NCBI GenBank assembly: GCA_965242765.1
Contig: CBDESY010000004.1
Coordinates: 2,108,001-2,172,000, forward strand
Length of the DNA: 64,000 nucleotides
Reading direction: 5' to 3'
Source: Bin127 sp965242765
Lineage (GTDB): Bacteria; Chloroflexota; Dehalococcoidia; Lucifugimonadales; Lucifugimonadaceae
Shown here: positions 26,070 through 35,523 of the stretch, one piece after another
Layout: each line of letters opens with the position of its first letter
Position numbering within the stretch: the first letter of the stretch is position 1
The notes under the pieces: model-generated
What the model was told of the DNA's origin: nothing
What the model saw: the letters and a program-made list of their open reading frames with translations, nothing else
Databases searched by the model: none
Translations under genes and position numbers: made by a program

Positions 26070-26660
26070 ATGATAACCATAGGTGTAACAGGAGGAATCG
26101 GGTCCGGGAAATCCGAGACGGTCAATATCCTAGGACGCCTTGGTGCGAGAGTGATTGACGCCGATCTTTTGGGGCACGCGGTCTACGCTCGTGGGACCAA
26201 TGCTTACCGAGAGATTCTCCAAGCGTTCGGCTATGGCGTCATAGCTGCCGACGGTGAGATCGATCGTAAGGTTGTCGGGAAAATAGTGTTTCAAGACAAA
26301 GCCAAACTCGAAACCCTCCAATCGATCACGTGGCCCCGCATTCGCGCGATCATTTCCACGGAGTTGAAAGATAATCGAAAGGAACCGTTGGCGGCTACGG
26401 CGATTGAAGCAGCTGTGCTTTTCGAGGCCGGTTGGGATGATCTCGCAGATTTTGTATGGACTGTCGAAGCAGAATATCATCTAAGACTGACACGGATCCA
26501 AGAAAAAACTGGAATGGATGAAATCGTAGCCCGCGCGCGCATGGACGCGCAGCTAGCCCCGAAAATAAGAATCGAGAAGGCGGATATCGTTATCTACAAC
26601 AACGGCGGCCTAGATGCTCTTGAGCAACGCGTCACCGAACTGTGGAACGCGACCACGTAA
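26070..26660 (+). CDS. coaE: Dephospho-CoA kinase
   Basis: CoaE phosphorylates the ribose 3'-OH of dephospho-CoA, the last step of coenzyme A synthesis. The P-loop is GVTGGIGSGKSETV at the N-terminus, followed by VIDADLLGHAVY and the CoA-domain sequence KLETLQSITWPRIRAII. LFEAGWDDLADFVWTVEA and RMDAQLAPKIRIEKADIVIYNNG complete the fold. At 196 residues it is typical. It leads a rightward series of closely spaced genes (coaE, AAA ATPase, Nudix, VWA protein). Confidence 0.95.
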   Translation: MITIGVTGGIGSGKSETVNILGRLGARVIDADLLGHAVYARGTNAYREILQAFGYGVIAADGEIDRKVVGKIVFQDKAKLETLQSITWPRIRAIISTELKDNRKEPLAATAIEAAVLFEAGWDDLADFVWTVEAEYHLRLTRIQEKTGMDEIVARARMDAQLAPKIRIEKADIVIYNNGGLDALEQRVTELWNATT

Positions 26661-26682
26661 CTTAGCACCGATTGGATGCCAA

Positions 26683-27576
26683 ATGGCGACTGAACAGCTT
26701 TACAACGAGACGATCATCGAAGAGTACGTAATCACCGATGAGCCGTATTACCTGCCGCTCGCAGATGAGATCGACATCTTCGAAGCTGCCTATCATCAGC
26801 GAGTACCAGTCTTGTTGAAAGGACCTACCGGCACGGGAAAGACGCGCTTTGTGGAGCATATGTCTTGGCGACTGGGTGAAGACCTGACAGTCGCAAAACC
26901 TGGCAGCAAAGTCGAAGCTAGCGCCAATGGCAATCCGGCTTCATTGCCGCTAGTCACGGTTGCCTGCCACGAAGACCTCACCGCGTCTGACCTGATTGGA
27001 CGTTACCTTCTCGACCGCGATGGGACTCGTTGGCAAGATGGCCCTTTGACACGCGCGGTGAAATCGGGTGGAATATGCTACTTGGACGAGGTCGTTGAAG
27101 CGCGTAAAGACACGACCGTTATCATCCACCCCTTAACTGACCATCGACGAACCCTTACTATCGACAAGCTGGGCATGGTCATCGATGCCGCGGACGGTTT
27201 CCTGCTCGTAGTCTCATACAACCCTGGTTACCAGAATGCGGTCAAAGACCTTAAGCACAGCACTCGACAACGTTTCGTGGCCCTCGAATTCGATTTCCCG
27301 GATGAAGAGCATGAATCCAAGATCATCGCTCACGAATCGGGATGCGACGAGGATCATGCTGGGTTGTTAGCTGCGCTGGGCGGAAAAATCCGCAACTTAC
27401 GTGAACACGGCTTGGAAGAGGGGGCGAGCACTCGAGTTCTGATATATGCTGCCAAGCTCATCAATGAAGGCATCAATCCACGGCGGGCCTGCCAAGTTGC
27501 GGTTACCTGGGGCATAACAGACGACCCTCAGGTGCAGCGTAGCATCGACGAGGTCGTCTCATCGATCTTCCCGTGA
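26683..27576 (+). CDS. MoxR/NorQ/CbbQ-family AAA+ ATPase
   Basis: The 297-residue protein carries Walker A GPTGTGKTRFVEHMSW, the segment VACHEDLTASDLIGRYLL, Walker B GGICYLDEVVEAR and the sensor VVSYNPGYQNAVKDLK. This is the CbbQ/NorQ/NirQ branch, whose members remodel or metallate target enzymes together with a VWA-domain partner (CbbO/NorD). Such a partner is encoded two genes downstream. The start at 26683 avoids overlap with coaE and gives the normal length. The client enzyme is not encoded nearby. Confidence 0.9.
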   Translation: MATEQLYNETIIEEYVITDEPYYLPLADEIDIFEAAYHQRVPVLLKGPTGTGKTRFVEHMSWRLGEDLTVAKPGSKVEASANGNPASLPLVTVACHEDLTASDLIGRYLLDRDGTRWQDGPLTRAVKSGGICYLDEVVEARKDTTVIIHPLTDHRRTLTIDKLGMVIDAADGFLLVVSYNPGYQNAVKDLKHSTRQRFVALEFDFPDEEHESKIIAHESGCDEDHAGLLAALGGKIRNLREHGLEEGASTRVLIYAAKLINEGINPRRACQVAVTWGITDDPQVQRSIDEVVSSIFP

Positions 27577-28208
27577 TTTCTGATTCGGCAACCGAGTTCA
27601 TGGCGTACGCGAAACGCCGCCTGACTCGCCAAAGCGTTCGTGCCCTTCCCGGCGAGGCTGTTCCGCCGGAAGGGATAGATCCCGGGTTGCCGAGAAGAAG
27701 AGCGGCTGTCACCGTGCTTTTCACCATCCGTGCTGAAATCCCGGCGATGTTGCTCATCAGGCGAGCTGCACATCGTGGCAATCATCGTACTGAATGGGCC
27801 TTCCCCGGTGGCGTATCGGAGGCTACAGACCGCGACTTGTTGCATACTGCGTTGCGAGAAACGCACGAAGAGATCGGTGTCGCTGAATCGCAGATTGAGC
27901 GATGGGGGCCGTTGCCTAAGGTGATAACTGGCACTGGTTTTGAAGTTTGGCCATTCGCTGGGAGGTTGAGCGAAAACGCTCGCTTAACTCCTGCCCATGA
28001 AGAAGTGGATGATTACGCCTTCATTCCGGTGCGTCGGTTAGCCGACGCTTCAGCACGCCGACAGATCACGTTGATGCGCGACGATCTGACGCGTCGCTGG
28101 GATGCCATCGAACATGAAGGCAAGATAATCTGGGGTGCGACGGCACGTATCATCCAGAGCACGATCTCGGAATTGAACTTGGAAAACCGTCCCAATGACT
28201 CATCCTGA
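27573..28208 (+). CDS. Nudix hydrolase (CoA pyrophosphatase-like)
   Basis: The 211-residue protein has a Nudix box of the form WAFPGG followed by LRETHEEIGV, with the metal-binding Glu residues of RExxEE. The N-terminal RRAAVTVLF and the LPKVITGTGFEVWPF segment resemble the NudL/YeaB group that hydrolyses coenzyme A and its derivatives, which would fit the upstream coaE. The GTG start overlaps the preceding TGA (GTGA). An internal ATG at 27600 is an alternative. It sits inside the ATPase-VWA gene pair, probably cotranscribed with it. Confidence 0.88.
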   Translation: MISDSATEFMAYAKRRLTRQSVRALPGEAVPPEGIDPGLPRRRAAVTVLFTIRAEIPAMLLIRRAAHRGNHRTEWAFPGGVSEATDRDLLHTALRETHEEIGVAESQIERWGPLPKVITGTGFEVWPFAGRLSENARLTPAHEEVDDYAFIPVRRLADASARRQITLMRDDLTRRWDAIEHEGKIIWGATARIIQSTISELNLENRPNDSS

Positions 28209-31200
28209 CGAACAGATGATGATGAACATCCGATCCGAGTTGGGTAGTTTCCCATCTCCGGTACAGGCGAACTTCGACCGCGCCAAGGAAGCTTTGACTG
28301 GTCGTTTAGCTGATGACAAGCTCGATGCTTGGGCTCATTTGGGCCTCACGATATCGAAACGCACAGTCCGCTCATGGGAGGCTGGAGCGGAACTCTTCAA
28401 CGCATCGCCCAAGGTGCAACGCCATCTGCCGGCCGGGCAGTTCATCAGTTGGGTCAAGATTGGCGATCAGTTGTGTGCAGCTTCTCCAAGCCTGGCGGTG
28501 GCCTTTTTCCGGGCTAGCCCTGACGCGATTGAGCGGCTTCGACCGCGTTACATCAGCGATTGGGCACATGCTTGCCGCGCCTTGTATCGCGGCACTTGGA
28601 AATCATCGGCATTGGCGTGCAAACTCTTCGAGACGACGCCGAAGCTACTGGAATCGCTCTCATTCGACGAATTGAGACGCTTTGCCGAGTTCTTGGAAGA
28701 GATATCTCATCGTTCTTACGACATGGCAGGCGACGCTCTAGACAAGGGTTCAGAACTTTTTCCGAAACTGGGCAAGGATGCCGGCGCATTCATCGCACTT
28801 TCAAACACCGTCGCTAAGAGTTCCTGGCGTCACGTCCAGCCGATGTTTGATGCGGCGCAATACGGACTTGTAGAGATGCCGCGCGAACAGCGTTCGAGCT
28901 TCATATCGCTTGTGAATCGTCTCACCAGCAAGGATGGTGTCGATCCGGCGATATTGATTCGTGATGGCGCACGTGCGATAAGCGGCGTTGGGCATGAGTG
29001 GCGCGACACGATGATCGACCTTACGCATCGCATCGCGTCTGAAGGTTCTCCCGAAGCCTCTTCTGCATTTTTGAAGACCGGACCGCAGGTGTTGGAAAGA
29101 GTAACGTTTCCGCAAATGGTGGAATGGCACTCACGTGGACTTGGATTGCTTGCTGAGCGACCGGATGCCGCCGAGGCGTATTTCAAGAATGAATCGGCGT
29201 TGTCTCATGAAGTTCTCGACGCGCTTTCATCGAGCGTTGAACTCGATCGTGTACGTGAGGTCATCCGAATGTATTGTCGAATGCTGGCTGGGCAAGAGAT
29301 CGAGGTTCAAGCCGCGCAGCAGCTGGTAGACAAAAAGATCGGTTGGTTCCAGGGCGAATTGCCGACTACCGAAGGCACAACTATCTATCTTCCGAAGGTC
29401 ATCAATCGCCATCCCAGCAAGGATCGCAATTTCGCGTTCTTCAAGGTGATATCTACACACCAGACCGGCCACATCGAGTTTGGATCCTTCCGGTTCAGTT
29501 TTGATCGGCCGTCGTCTTTGTTCATTGATCTGCGACCTGAACTCACGTCATCGCAAGGTGCCAGTATCGAATCTGTCGCATCGATAGAGGTTGATGAAAG
29601 GGTAGAGCCGCAAGATGCGCCTTCCACAAATGGCGCGCCAAAGTTATCTGGAGATGATGGTCATGCGACGATACCGATGAGTCGGTTCTTCGATCTTTTC
29701 CCTGACCGCAAGCTTGGCAACGATGTCTTCACGATCTTCGAGAGTACGCGCGTGGATGCAAAGGTGATGTCTGCCTATCGCGGTTTGGCGGTCAGTTTCC
29801 GTGAAGTTCAGAATGATGCGCTGGATACGCGTCCGGACATGACGGATCTGCCGGCTCGCGAAGCCTTGGTGGAGTTCATGATCCGCATCAGTTTGGGTCA
29901 ATCGGCGAATCTGGTCGCGCCCAAACGTCATTTGGAAGTAGCACGTAAACTGCGTCGCCTGGTGCGCATCATGCAGAACGATGGGGCATTAGTGGAAGAT
30001 GCCGCCGAGGCTACGATAAGAGCCTGCGCATGGTTGACAGAAGTCAAGAATGAAGAGTTGGATGAAGACGAGTTCGATAATCTGGACGATGACGAAGATG
30101 AGGAAGAGCAGGACGGCGACGATGAAGAGGAGCAGGATGTGCAGGGCATCATACAGGCATTTATCGAATCGATGCAGCCTGGCGAGGGTGCAGGCGACGA
30201 TGAAGGTGGCAGCGAAGAAGAATCGGATGAGATGGACATGGGCGATGAGCAGGACTATGCGTCGCCTCAAGATGTGGACTATCGAGGCGAGTTCAAGCCG
30301 GAGCTCTCTCAACTGCTCTCCCAAGCTCAGATGATGGATGGTGCGGAGTTTGGCGATGACGAGTTCGGTGAGATGACTCCGCTGTCGCAAGAGCAGCTTG
30401 AGGAGATGATGAAGAACTCTGCCGAGGTTGAAGTCCAAGAGGGTCAAGATGGCGAGGAGATGTCGTCGGAACTTGCGGAGATGCTAGAAAATCTGCTGAA
30501 AGAGATGCAGCGACGCGACCCGCAGGCGCAAAGTCAATCGTCCGGTCCGATACAGCACGTCGAAGAAGACGGCGGACCGCTTACTCCGAGTGGCGCCGAT
30601 CAATTCGTCTACGACGAATGGGACTTTAGAGCCAACGAATATCGTCCACGCTGGTGCATGGTGCATGAAAAAGAGATGAGCAGTGGCGATCCTGGCTTCT
30701 ACCGCGAGACGTTGATCGAACGTGCTTCGCTTCTGACTATGATCAAGAAGCAGTTCGAGCTTGTGATGCCGGAGATGTATCGCAAGCAGAAACGTCTCGA
30801 AGATGGCGAGGAACTCGATTTCGATCCCATGTTGGAGGCTGTCATCGACCTCCGCGCTGGTACGACACCAGATGAGAAGATCTACTGGCGGCGCAATAAA
30901 ACTGAGCGTTCTGTAGCGGTAGCATTTCTGCTCGACATGTCGGCATCAACGGCTGAGGCGATAGAAGAAGCCAAACGTCCTAACGACGACTGGGGCGCGC
31001 CGGATGATCCCGTAGAGTACATGGTCTGGCTAAGGTCTAGACGATCGGAAGGTCTGCGAAAGTCGTACAAACGCATCGTTGACGTTGAGAAGGAGGGCGT
31101 GGTGTTGCTGGTCAACGCTCTGGAGACTCTGGGCGATGATTATGGCATTTACGGTTTCTCCGGGTACGGTCGAGAAAACGTCGAGTTCTACGTGATCAAG

Positions 31201-31596
31201 GACCTTGACGAGAAGTTCACGGAAGAGATACCGAGGCGTATCGACCGCATATCGCCGCTTCACGCGACCCGTATGGGTCCCTCGATCCGTCATGCGACGC
31301 GTAAGTTGGCAGATCAAGATTCACGTTCTCGCTTCCTGTTCCTGATCTCCGACGGTCGCCCGCAAGACCGTGGGTATAGCCGTGAGGGTGTCGAAAAGGA
31401 GTATGCGGTGCACGACACGCGCATGGCGTTGATGGAAGCGCGGCGTGAGGGCATCGTTCCATTTTGTTTGACGGTAGATAAGCAGGGGCATGACTATCTA
31501 AAGGTGATGATGGACGACTTCAACTATGAAGTGCTGCCTGATGTGAGCATGTTGCCGCAACGCCTGCTGATGCTGTATCAACGGTTGACCACATAA
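28195..31596 (+). CDS. Large VWA-domain protein (NorD/CobT-like), partner of the AAA ATPase
   Basis: The protein has 1133 residues. The first 600 are helical and repetitive, with recurring motifs such as FFRASPDAIERL and LFETTPKLLESL. A strongly acidic, low-complexity stretch (about 620-770, with runs of Asp/Glu) follows. The C-terminal third is a VWA domain with the MIDAS motif FLLDMSAS, later YGFSGYGRENVEFYVI, ATRMGPSIRHA and LFLISDGRPQD. NorD/CbbO proteins share the acidic linker plus VWA layout and act with NorQ/CbbQ ATPases. At this length it is larger than NorD, and the N-terminal half is unlike it. The ATG overlaps the Nudix gene by 14 bases, indicating one operon. Confidence 0.88.
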   Translation: MTHPDEQMMMNIRSELGSFPSPVQANFDRAKEALTGRLADDKLDAWAHLGLTISKRTVRSWEAGAELFNASPKVQRHLPAGQFISWVKIGDQLCAASPSLAVAFFRASPDAIERLRPRYISDWAHACRALYRGTWKSSALACKLFETTPKLLESLSFDELRRFAEFLEEISHRSYDMAGDALDKGSELFPKLGKDAGAFIALSNTVAKSSWRHVQPMFDAAQYGLVEMPREQRSSFISLVNRLTSKDGVDPAILIRDGARAISGVGHEWRDTMIDLTHRIASEGSPEASSAFLKTGPQVLERVTFPQMVEWHSRGLGLLAERPDAAEAYFKNESALSHEVLDALSSSVELDRVREVIRMYCRMLAGQEIEVQAAQQLVDKKIGWFQGELPTTEGTTIYLPKVINRHPSKDRNFAFFKVISTHQTGHIEFGSFRFSFDRPSSLFIDLRPELTSSQGASIESVASIEVDERVEPQDAPSTNGAPKLSGDDGHATIPMSRFFDLFPDRKLGNDVFTIFESTRVDAKVMSAYRGLAVSFREVQNDALDTRPDMTDLPAREALVEFMIRISLGQSANLVAPKRHLEVARKLRRLVRIMQNDGALVEDAAEATIRACAWLTEVKNEELDEDEFDNLDDDEDEEEQDGDDEEEQDVQGIIQAFIESMQPGEGAGDDEGGSEEESDEMDMGDEQDYASPQDVDYRGEFKPELSQLLSQAQMMDGAEFGDDEFGEMTPLSQEQLEEMMKNSAEVEVQEGQDGEEMSSELAEMLENLLKEMQRRDPQAQSQSSGPIQHVEEDGGPLTPSGADQFVYDEWDFRANEYRPRWCMVHEKEMSSGDPGFYRETLIERASLLTMIKKQFELVMPEMYRKQKRLEDGEELDFDPMLEAVIDLRAGTTPDEKIYWRRNKTERSVAVAFLLDMSASTAEAIEEAKRPNDDWGAPDDPVEYMVWLRSRRSEGLRKSYKRIVDVEKEGVVLLVNALETLGDDYGIYGFSGYGRENVEFYVIKDLDEKFTEEIPRRIDRISPLHATRMGPSIRHATRKLADQDSRSRFLFLISDGRPQDRGYSREGVEKEYAVHDTRMALMEARREGIVPFCLTVDKQGHDYLKVMMDDFNYEVLPDVSMLPQRLLMLYQRLTT

Positions 31597-31677
31597 ATAT
31601 GTCAGTGGTACTTAGGTGTAAACTGACGAATCAGAAATCTAGACTGGCCCGATAGGGCGGTATGGAGGGTATTGAAA

Positions 31678-32808
31678 GTGCAGTCCCGTTCGTTGCGTGT
31701 ACGAATAGATGTGAAACTGAGTGCGATGGTGGTTATGACACTGGTTGCGGTTGCGTTGAGCATCATTGCATCGGTGCCATACGGAAACGTTGAGTTACGT
31801 GCGCAAGAACCGAAACCGGTAGGTTCCTTAGAGCGTATCGTTGCCGTGTCCCCTAATTTGGTAGTTGCACCTGGGGACCTAGTGTCACTCTCGATCAACG
31901 TATACGGACGTCAAGGTCAAGATACTGAAGAGCGTAACTTGCCCAGGGACGTAGATTTTTCTTGGACTGCGTATGGGGGGATTTTAGTAGTAGCTACTGG
32001 GACATCAGCAGTCTACAGGGCGCCAGACATGCCTGGCAACTACACGGTGACTGCTTCAGCGGGATCTGAATGCGTCGGTACCGCGTCGGAGTGTACTGCG
32101 ACCTTTCGGATAACTGTGCGCCGCGTAAGCGAATTGACGGGTCCGGATGCGCCGCCCCGCAATCCAGAAGGCGAAATCCCGGCTATCCTGACCGATTCTC
32201 ATGGGCAGCAGTACGAGGTGTTTACCCCGGAGGAGGGTGGAACTTTCATGGGCGATGGCTTCCGGATTTCAGCCGCTCCAGGTATCGTCCCAAATGGGGA
32301 GATTGTCGGTATTCGGATGTGTATATCGGGCGACGCTTCCAATGCTGGAATGTCTGAGCATCGTTACACTCTAGCTGGTGCTCGGTACGAGGTTTGTGCT
32401 GTTGACGCTTCTGGAGATGTCGTAAATTCCTATCGCTTGGATGGACCTGCGGAGGTTTGCATACCATTGCCGGATCAGCTGAGGTCAGAAATCTCGAATG
32501 CCGGGCTTTTCGGCATCGACTCGAGCGGTGATTTGATTGCATTGACATCGACTGTTCACATCTCGCCGGATCTAATGGTTTGCGGCAACTTAAGCACGCT
32601 TCCGCTCTCGGTAGCAGCAGGTGTGCCAGGCACTCCGCCAGAGCCTGCAGCTACCCTAGAGCCGGCACCTGAGTCTATGGAACAACTGCCACCTACAGGC
32701 GGTTCAGCACCATCATCATCGAGTTTGCTGATATGGATAATCGTCTTTGGTGGTGCGTTGGTGGTTTCAGGTGTGTCTTTGGTGATGGCGCGTCGGTCTG
32801 AACTGTGA
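31678..32808 (+). CDS. Secreted surface protein with LPxTG-like C-terminal anchor
   Basis: The 376-residue protein begins with a basic N-terminus and a hydrophobic signal segment (about 12-32, MVVMTLVAVALSIIASV). The extracellular part contains an Ig-like strand pattern (VVAPGDLVSLSINVYG, PGNYTVTASAG) and four Cys. Near the C-terminus a Pro/Glu-rich stretch leads to LPPTGG, then a hydrophobic helix (LLIWIIVFGGALVVSGVSL) and a basic tail ARRSEL. This is the arrangement of a sortase substrate, though LPPTG could also be just a membrane-anchored stalk. I chose GTG 31678 because GGAGGG lies seven bases upstream. The stop codon lies inside the first unit of the tandem repeats that follow. Confidence 0.75.
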   Translation: MQSRSLRVRIDVKLSAMVVMTLVAVALSIIASVPYGNVELRAQEPKPVGSLERIVAVSPNLVVAPGDLVSLSINVYGRQGQDTEERNLPRDVDFSWTAYGGILVVATGTSAVYRAPDMPGNYTVTASAGSECVGTASECTATFRITVRRVSELTGPDAPPRNPEGEIPAILTDSHGQQYEVFTPEEGGTFMGDGFRISAAPGIVPNGEIVGIRMCISGDASNAGMSEHRYTLAGARYEVCAVDASGDVVNSYRLDGPAEVCIPLPDQLRSEISNAGLFGIDSSGDLIALTSTVHISPDLMVCGNLSTLPLSVAAGVPGTPPEPAATLEPAPESMEQLPPTGGSAPSSSSLLIWIIVFGGALVVSGVSLVMARRSEL

Positions 32809-33236
32809 TGTGAATGATTTTAATGATTTTAATGATGTGCCGCCGTCCCCCTTGTGCGCGTTGTCTGAACTTTGATTTTCGCTTGATTGGGTTTGATTTT
32901 TGTGATTGGTGGCTTCTTGTCTGAACTGTGATGTGAATGATTTTAATGATTGGAATGATGTGCCGTCGTCCCTTTTTGCGCGTTGTCTGAACTTTGATTT
33001 TCGCTTGATTGGGTTTGATTTTTGTGATTTGGGGGTTCTTGTCTGGATTGTGATTTCAATGATTTTAATGATGTGCCGTCGTCCCTTGTGCGCGTTGTCT
33101 GAACTTTGATTTTCGCCTGATTGGGTGTGATTTTTGTGATTGGTGGTTTCTTGTCTGAACTGTGATGTGAATGATTTCAATGATTTTAATGATGTGCCGC
33201 CGTCCCCCTTGTGCGCGTTGTTTGAACTGTGATGGG
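32796..33236. repeat. Four imperfect tandem repeats of about 112-123 bp
   Basis: Units begin at 32796, 32919, 33041 and 33153, each with GTCTGAACTGTGATG or a close variant. Each continues through GATTTTAATGATGTGCCG and GCGCGTTGTCTGAAC, then TTGGGTTTGATTTTTGTGATT. The fourth copy is truncated near 33236. Within a unit GTCTGAAC occurs twice about 60 bases apart, so the unit itself may be an old duplication. The first unit includes the last codons and stop of the surface-protein gene. The long minus-strand frame across it is a by-product of the repeat length and not a credible gene. The rest, to 33346, holds only a 7-bp hairpin (33287-33307) without a U-tract. Confidence 0.85.
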
Positions 33237-33346
33237 GGTGACCGTACTGCCGCGAGTGCGGTTCGCCAACTGTTTCATACGACATCAGAGCGTTCTGGTG
33301 ACGCTCTATTGAAGACTTATTTGGAGGTTGGAAATTGGCATGGTTA

Positions 33347-35437
33347 CTATAAAACAGGGGATTTCTTCCCGTAGATCGAAGGTTCTGAGGCCAGAAGTTC
33401 TCGAATTCGTGCGACGACTGCAACACCGTCATCTCCAAGACCCAAGACTTCCCGTACCAAACGTTCGTCAAGGTTGATGCGGTTTTGGTCAACCGCACAC
33501 ATGTAGAAGGGTTCGAATTCGACATGACGAAATTCACGAAATATCGCTATTGCCGCTTCGAGTTGTAAGTCAGTGAATTGTCGTACATCAAGGGCGGGTA
33601 AGGAGCGAAGCATCGTCAGACTTCCAAGCCCTCTCCCTGCTTGTGAACGGATTGCGTGATTTGCGTGAATCAATAGACCGAATGTTGAATTGAACCATAA
33701 GTTCAATAAATTTTCATAAAGGCGTGGATTTGAATCGGTGTTGATCTTGAGCGTATGCCACATCCTTATCCCTAACGTGGGTACAATGGTTGATGTTGCA
33801 CTTGTACGTTGCGATGCGTATCCAATATCTGTAGTGACGTGCAGATGACCTGAATGCGACCAAATGCTTGACACGTTTCCTTTGGATTTGGGAGACATTC
33901 GTGCATTAGGTTGGGAAACTAGACTGCGTTGTATTTTTGAATTTACGTGCCATAAGCCTGAATATCTGACCAACGAGTCCCAGCCTTCTGAAACGTGAAA
34001 AGCTCCAGAATTCGCGCCGTATCCACCTTTGATTTGCAGGTGGGACGGGCTTATATTGGCGATTTCTTCCAATGGTTTGATGGGAATCGTAGTTGATAAC
34101 AGTCGTCCATTCAGATCCCATAATCGACCTTTCACGAGTGAATTGGCTCTTTGTCCACATTCAGCTTGCTTCCATTGCGCCCCTTTCCAAGAATTGCGCC
34201 CTAAAGGTCCGTCGACGATCTCACCCCACTTGTCGTTTCCGAGCATGATGTCTGTGGCACCATCCGGTGGTCCGTCGATTCGTTGAACAGGTGAATTGGA
34301 ATATCTTGCAATGGCTCTTGTGAGTGCGAGTGCTTCAGTTTCTCTTCGGGGTTTTTTCCACAGGTTTACGAATCTACCAATAGGGGGTGTTTTGCATGAG
34401 ACTGATTGTCTTCGCGCAACGAGAAGTATTTCAGCCACGCTTGTATCGTAGGACAAAGAGTTGTCTTCGGGATCGTGAATGGCTATAACAAACTCGGTAA
34501 CATATTTATCAGTTAGTAATGCACGTATCTTTTGCCAACGTATGCCGTAGAGTGCAGTAGCGGGCAATACGAATGCCAACCTTCCATCTTCATTTAGCAA
34601 TCGGTCTGCTAGCACAATGAACACTGATGCTAGGCCTGCCTGTTGATGAGCAGCTGTGCCTGCAATCATTGCCGACAATTTCTTCGAAAGTTTCTTCTGA
34701 TCAACGCCTGGCTTGTACCCAAATACTCTGCGTTCTTCATCGTCATTTCCTGTGCTCCGGGTGTATGGAGGATTGGCGATGATCAAATCGGCTTTGGGGC
34801 GCGAAACGAACTTTGGTTCATCTGTTGCCAAAGGACCAACCTGAGTACTGGTTCCAGTGAACGTCGCCTGCACAGCATCACCTTCCAACCATTCCAATGA
34901 CCCCAGTTTTGCCCCATCTCGCTTGTCGTATTCAAGTGGAAATACGCTGAGATTCATCTGTTCAAACTCGACTTCAGGCGACATTGATGCAAGAGTAGCC
35001 GCGGTGAGGTGAATACCAGCGTCCACTATGTCGGCACCATGTATGGTGTGTTCGATCAAAGTGCGGTGTAGATTTGTGAGGTTTAACTGGGAACCGCAGT
35101 GTTGAATTGCGCGACGATAGTTGTCTTGTATCTGTTGGTACGCTGACATAAGCAACGTGCCGGTGCCGCAGGCAGGGTCCAGCACAGTGAGTTGTTTGAT
35201 TTCTTCGAGGTCCGACCAATTTTTTCCGGTCCAATTATCCGCATTTAGTGCTAGTCCAGCCAGGATGGTGGCTGCCGGAATACTCGTGTAAAAGGTGGAA
35301 AGGAATTTGCGGTCGGAAACAAGCCTATTGAAAATCTGGCCAGCAAGATCGTGGCGTCCAACTGCTGGATGGGTAACCAGTTGATTTGCGGTTTGCCAGC
35401 AAGATCTCACAAATGGGTGAGCATCGATGGTCGGCAT
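33347..35437 (-). CDS. N6-adenine DNA methyltransferase part of the split nuclease-methylase
   Basis: The 696-residue frame holds the methyltransferase and target-recognition parts: LTVLDPACGTGTLLMSAYQQ (SAM motif), LIIANPPYTRST (catalytic NPPY) and a long C-terminal region with SQAGRGLGSLTMLRSLPALD. It is homologous in order and motifs to the enzyme at 19.3-22.2 kb. For example, GQIFNRLVSDRKFLSTFYT here corresponds to GELWQRLVTDREERAAHYT there. The same frame is open upstream of the ATG at 35437 through to the C13 run, so this is the C-terminal part of one gene reaching to 36183, now out of frame with its N-terminal part. As it stands it could be translated only from an internal start such as 35437. 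Confidence 0.85.
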   Translation of the reverse strand: MPTIDAHPFVRSCWQTANQLVTHPAVGRHDLAGQIFNRLVSDRKFLSTFYTSIPAATILAGLALNADNWTGKNWSDLEEIKQLTVLDPACGTGTLLMSAYQQIQDNYRRAIQHCGSQLNLTNLHRTLIEHTIHGADIVDAGIHLTAATLASMSPEVEFEQMNLSVFPLEYDKRDGAKLGSLEWLEGDAVQATFTGTSTQVGPLATDEPKFVSRPKADLIIANPPYTRSTGNDDEERRVFGYKPGVDQKKLSKKLSAMIAGTAAHQQAGLASVFIVLADRLLNEDGRLAFVLPATALYGIRWQKIRALLTDKYVTEFVIAIHDPEDNSLSYDTSVAEILLVARRQSVSCKTPPIGRFVNLWKKPRRETEALALTRAIARYSNSPVQRIDGPPDGATDIMLGNDKWGEIVDGPLGRNSWKGAQWKQAECGQRANSLVKGRLWDLNGRLLSTTIPIKPLEEIANISPSHLQIKGGYGANSGAFHVSEGWDSLVRYSGLWHVNSKIQRSLVSQPNARMSPKSKGNVSSIWSHSGHLHVTTDIGYASQRTSATSTIVPTLGIRMWHTLKINTDSNPRLYENLLNLWFNSTFGLLIHANHAIRSQAGRGLGSLTMLRSLPALDVRQFTDLQLEAAIAIFREFRHVEFEPFYMCAVDQNRINLDERLVREVLGLGDDGVAVVARIRELLASEPSIYGKKSPVL

Positions 35438-35523
35438 CGAATTTAGGATTTCAACTGCGCGTCCGAAAATCGGGTAGTAGTCGATCGAAAGTATTTCATT
35501 CCAAGATGAAATAGTGGTATGTG

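Noticed and set aside
28801..30447. Several minus-strand frames of 100-150 codons opposite the large VWA gene
   Set aside because: They are mirror products of the acidic low-complexity coding region; the plus-strand gene has clear domains.
32767..33537. A 256-codon minus-strand open frame with repeated Lys/Ser/Gln-rich units across the tandem repeats
   Set aside because: It arises from the repeat sequence and overlaps the ends of two real genes on both sides; its composition is not protein-like.
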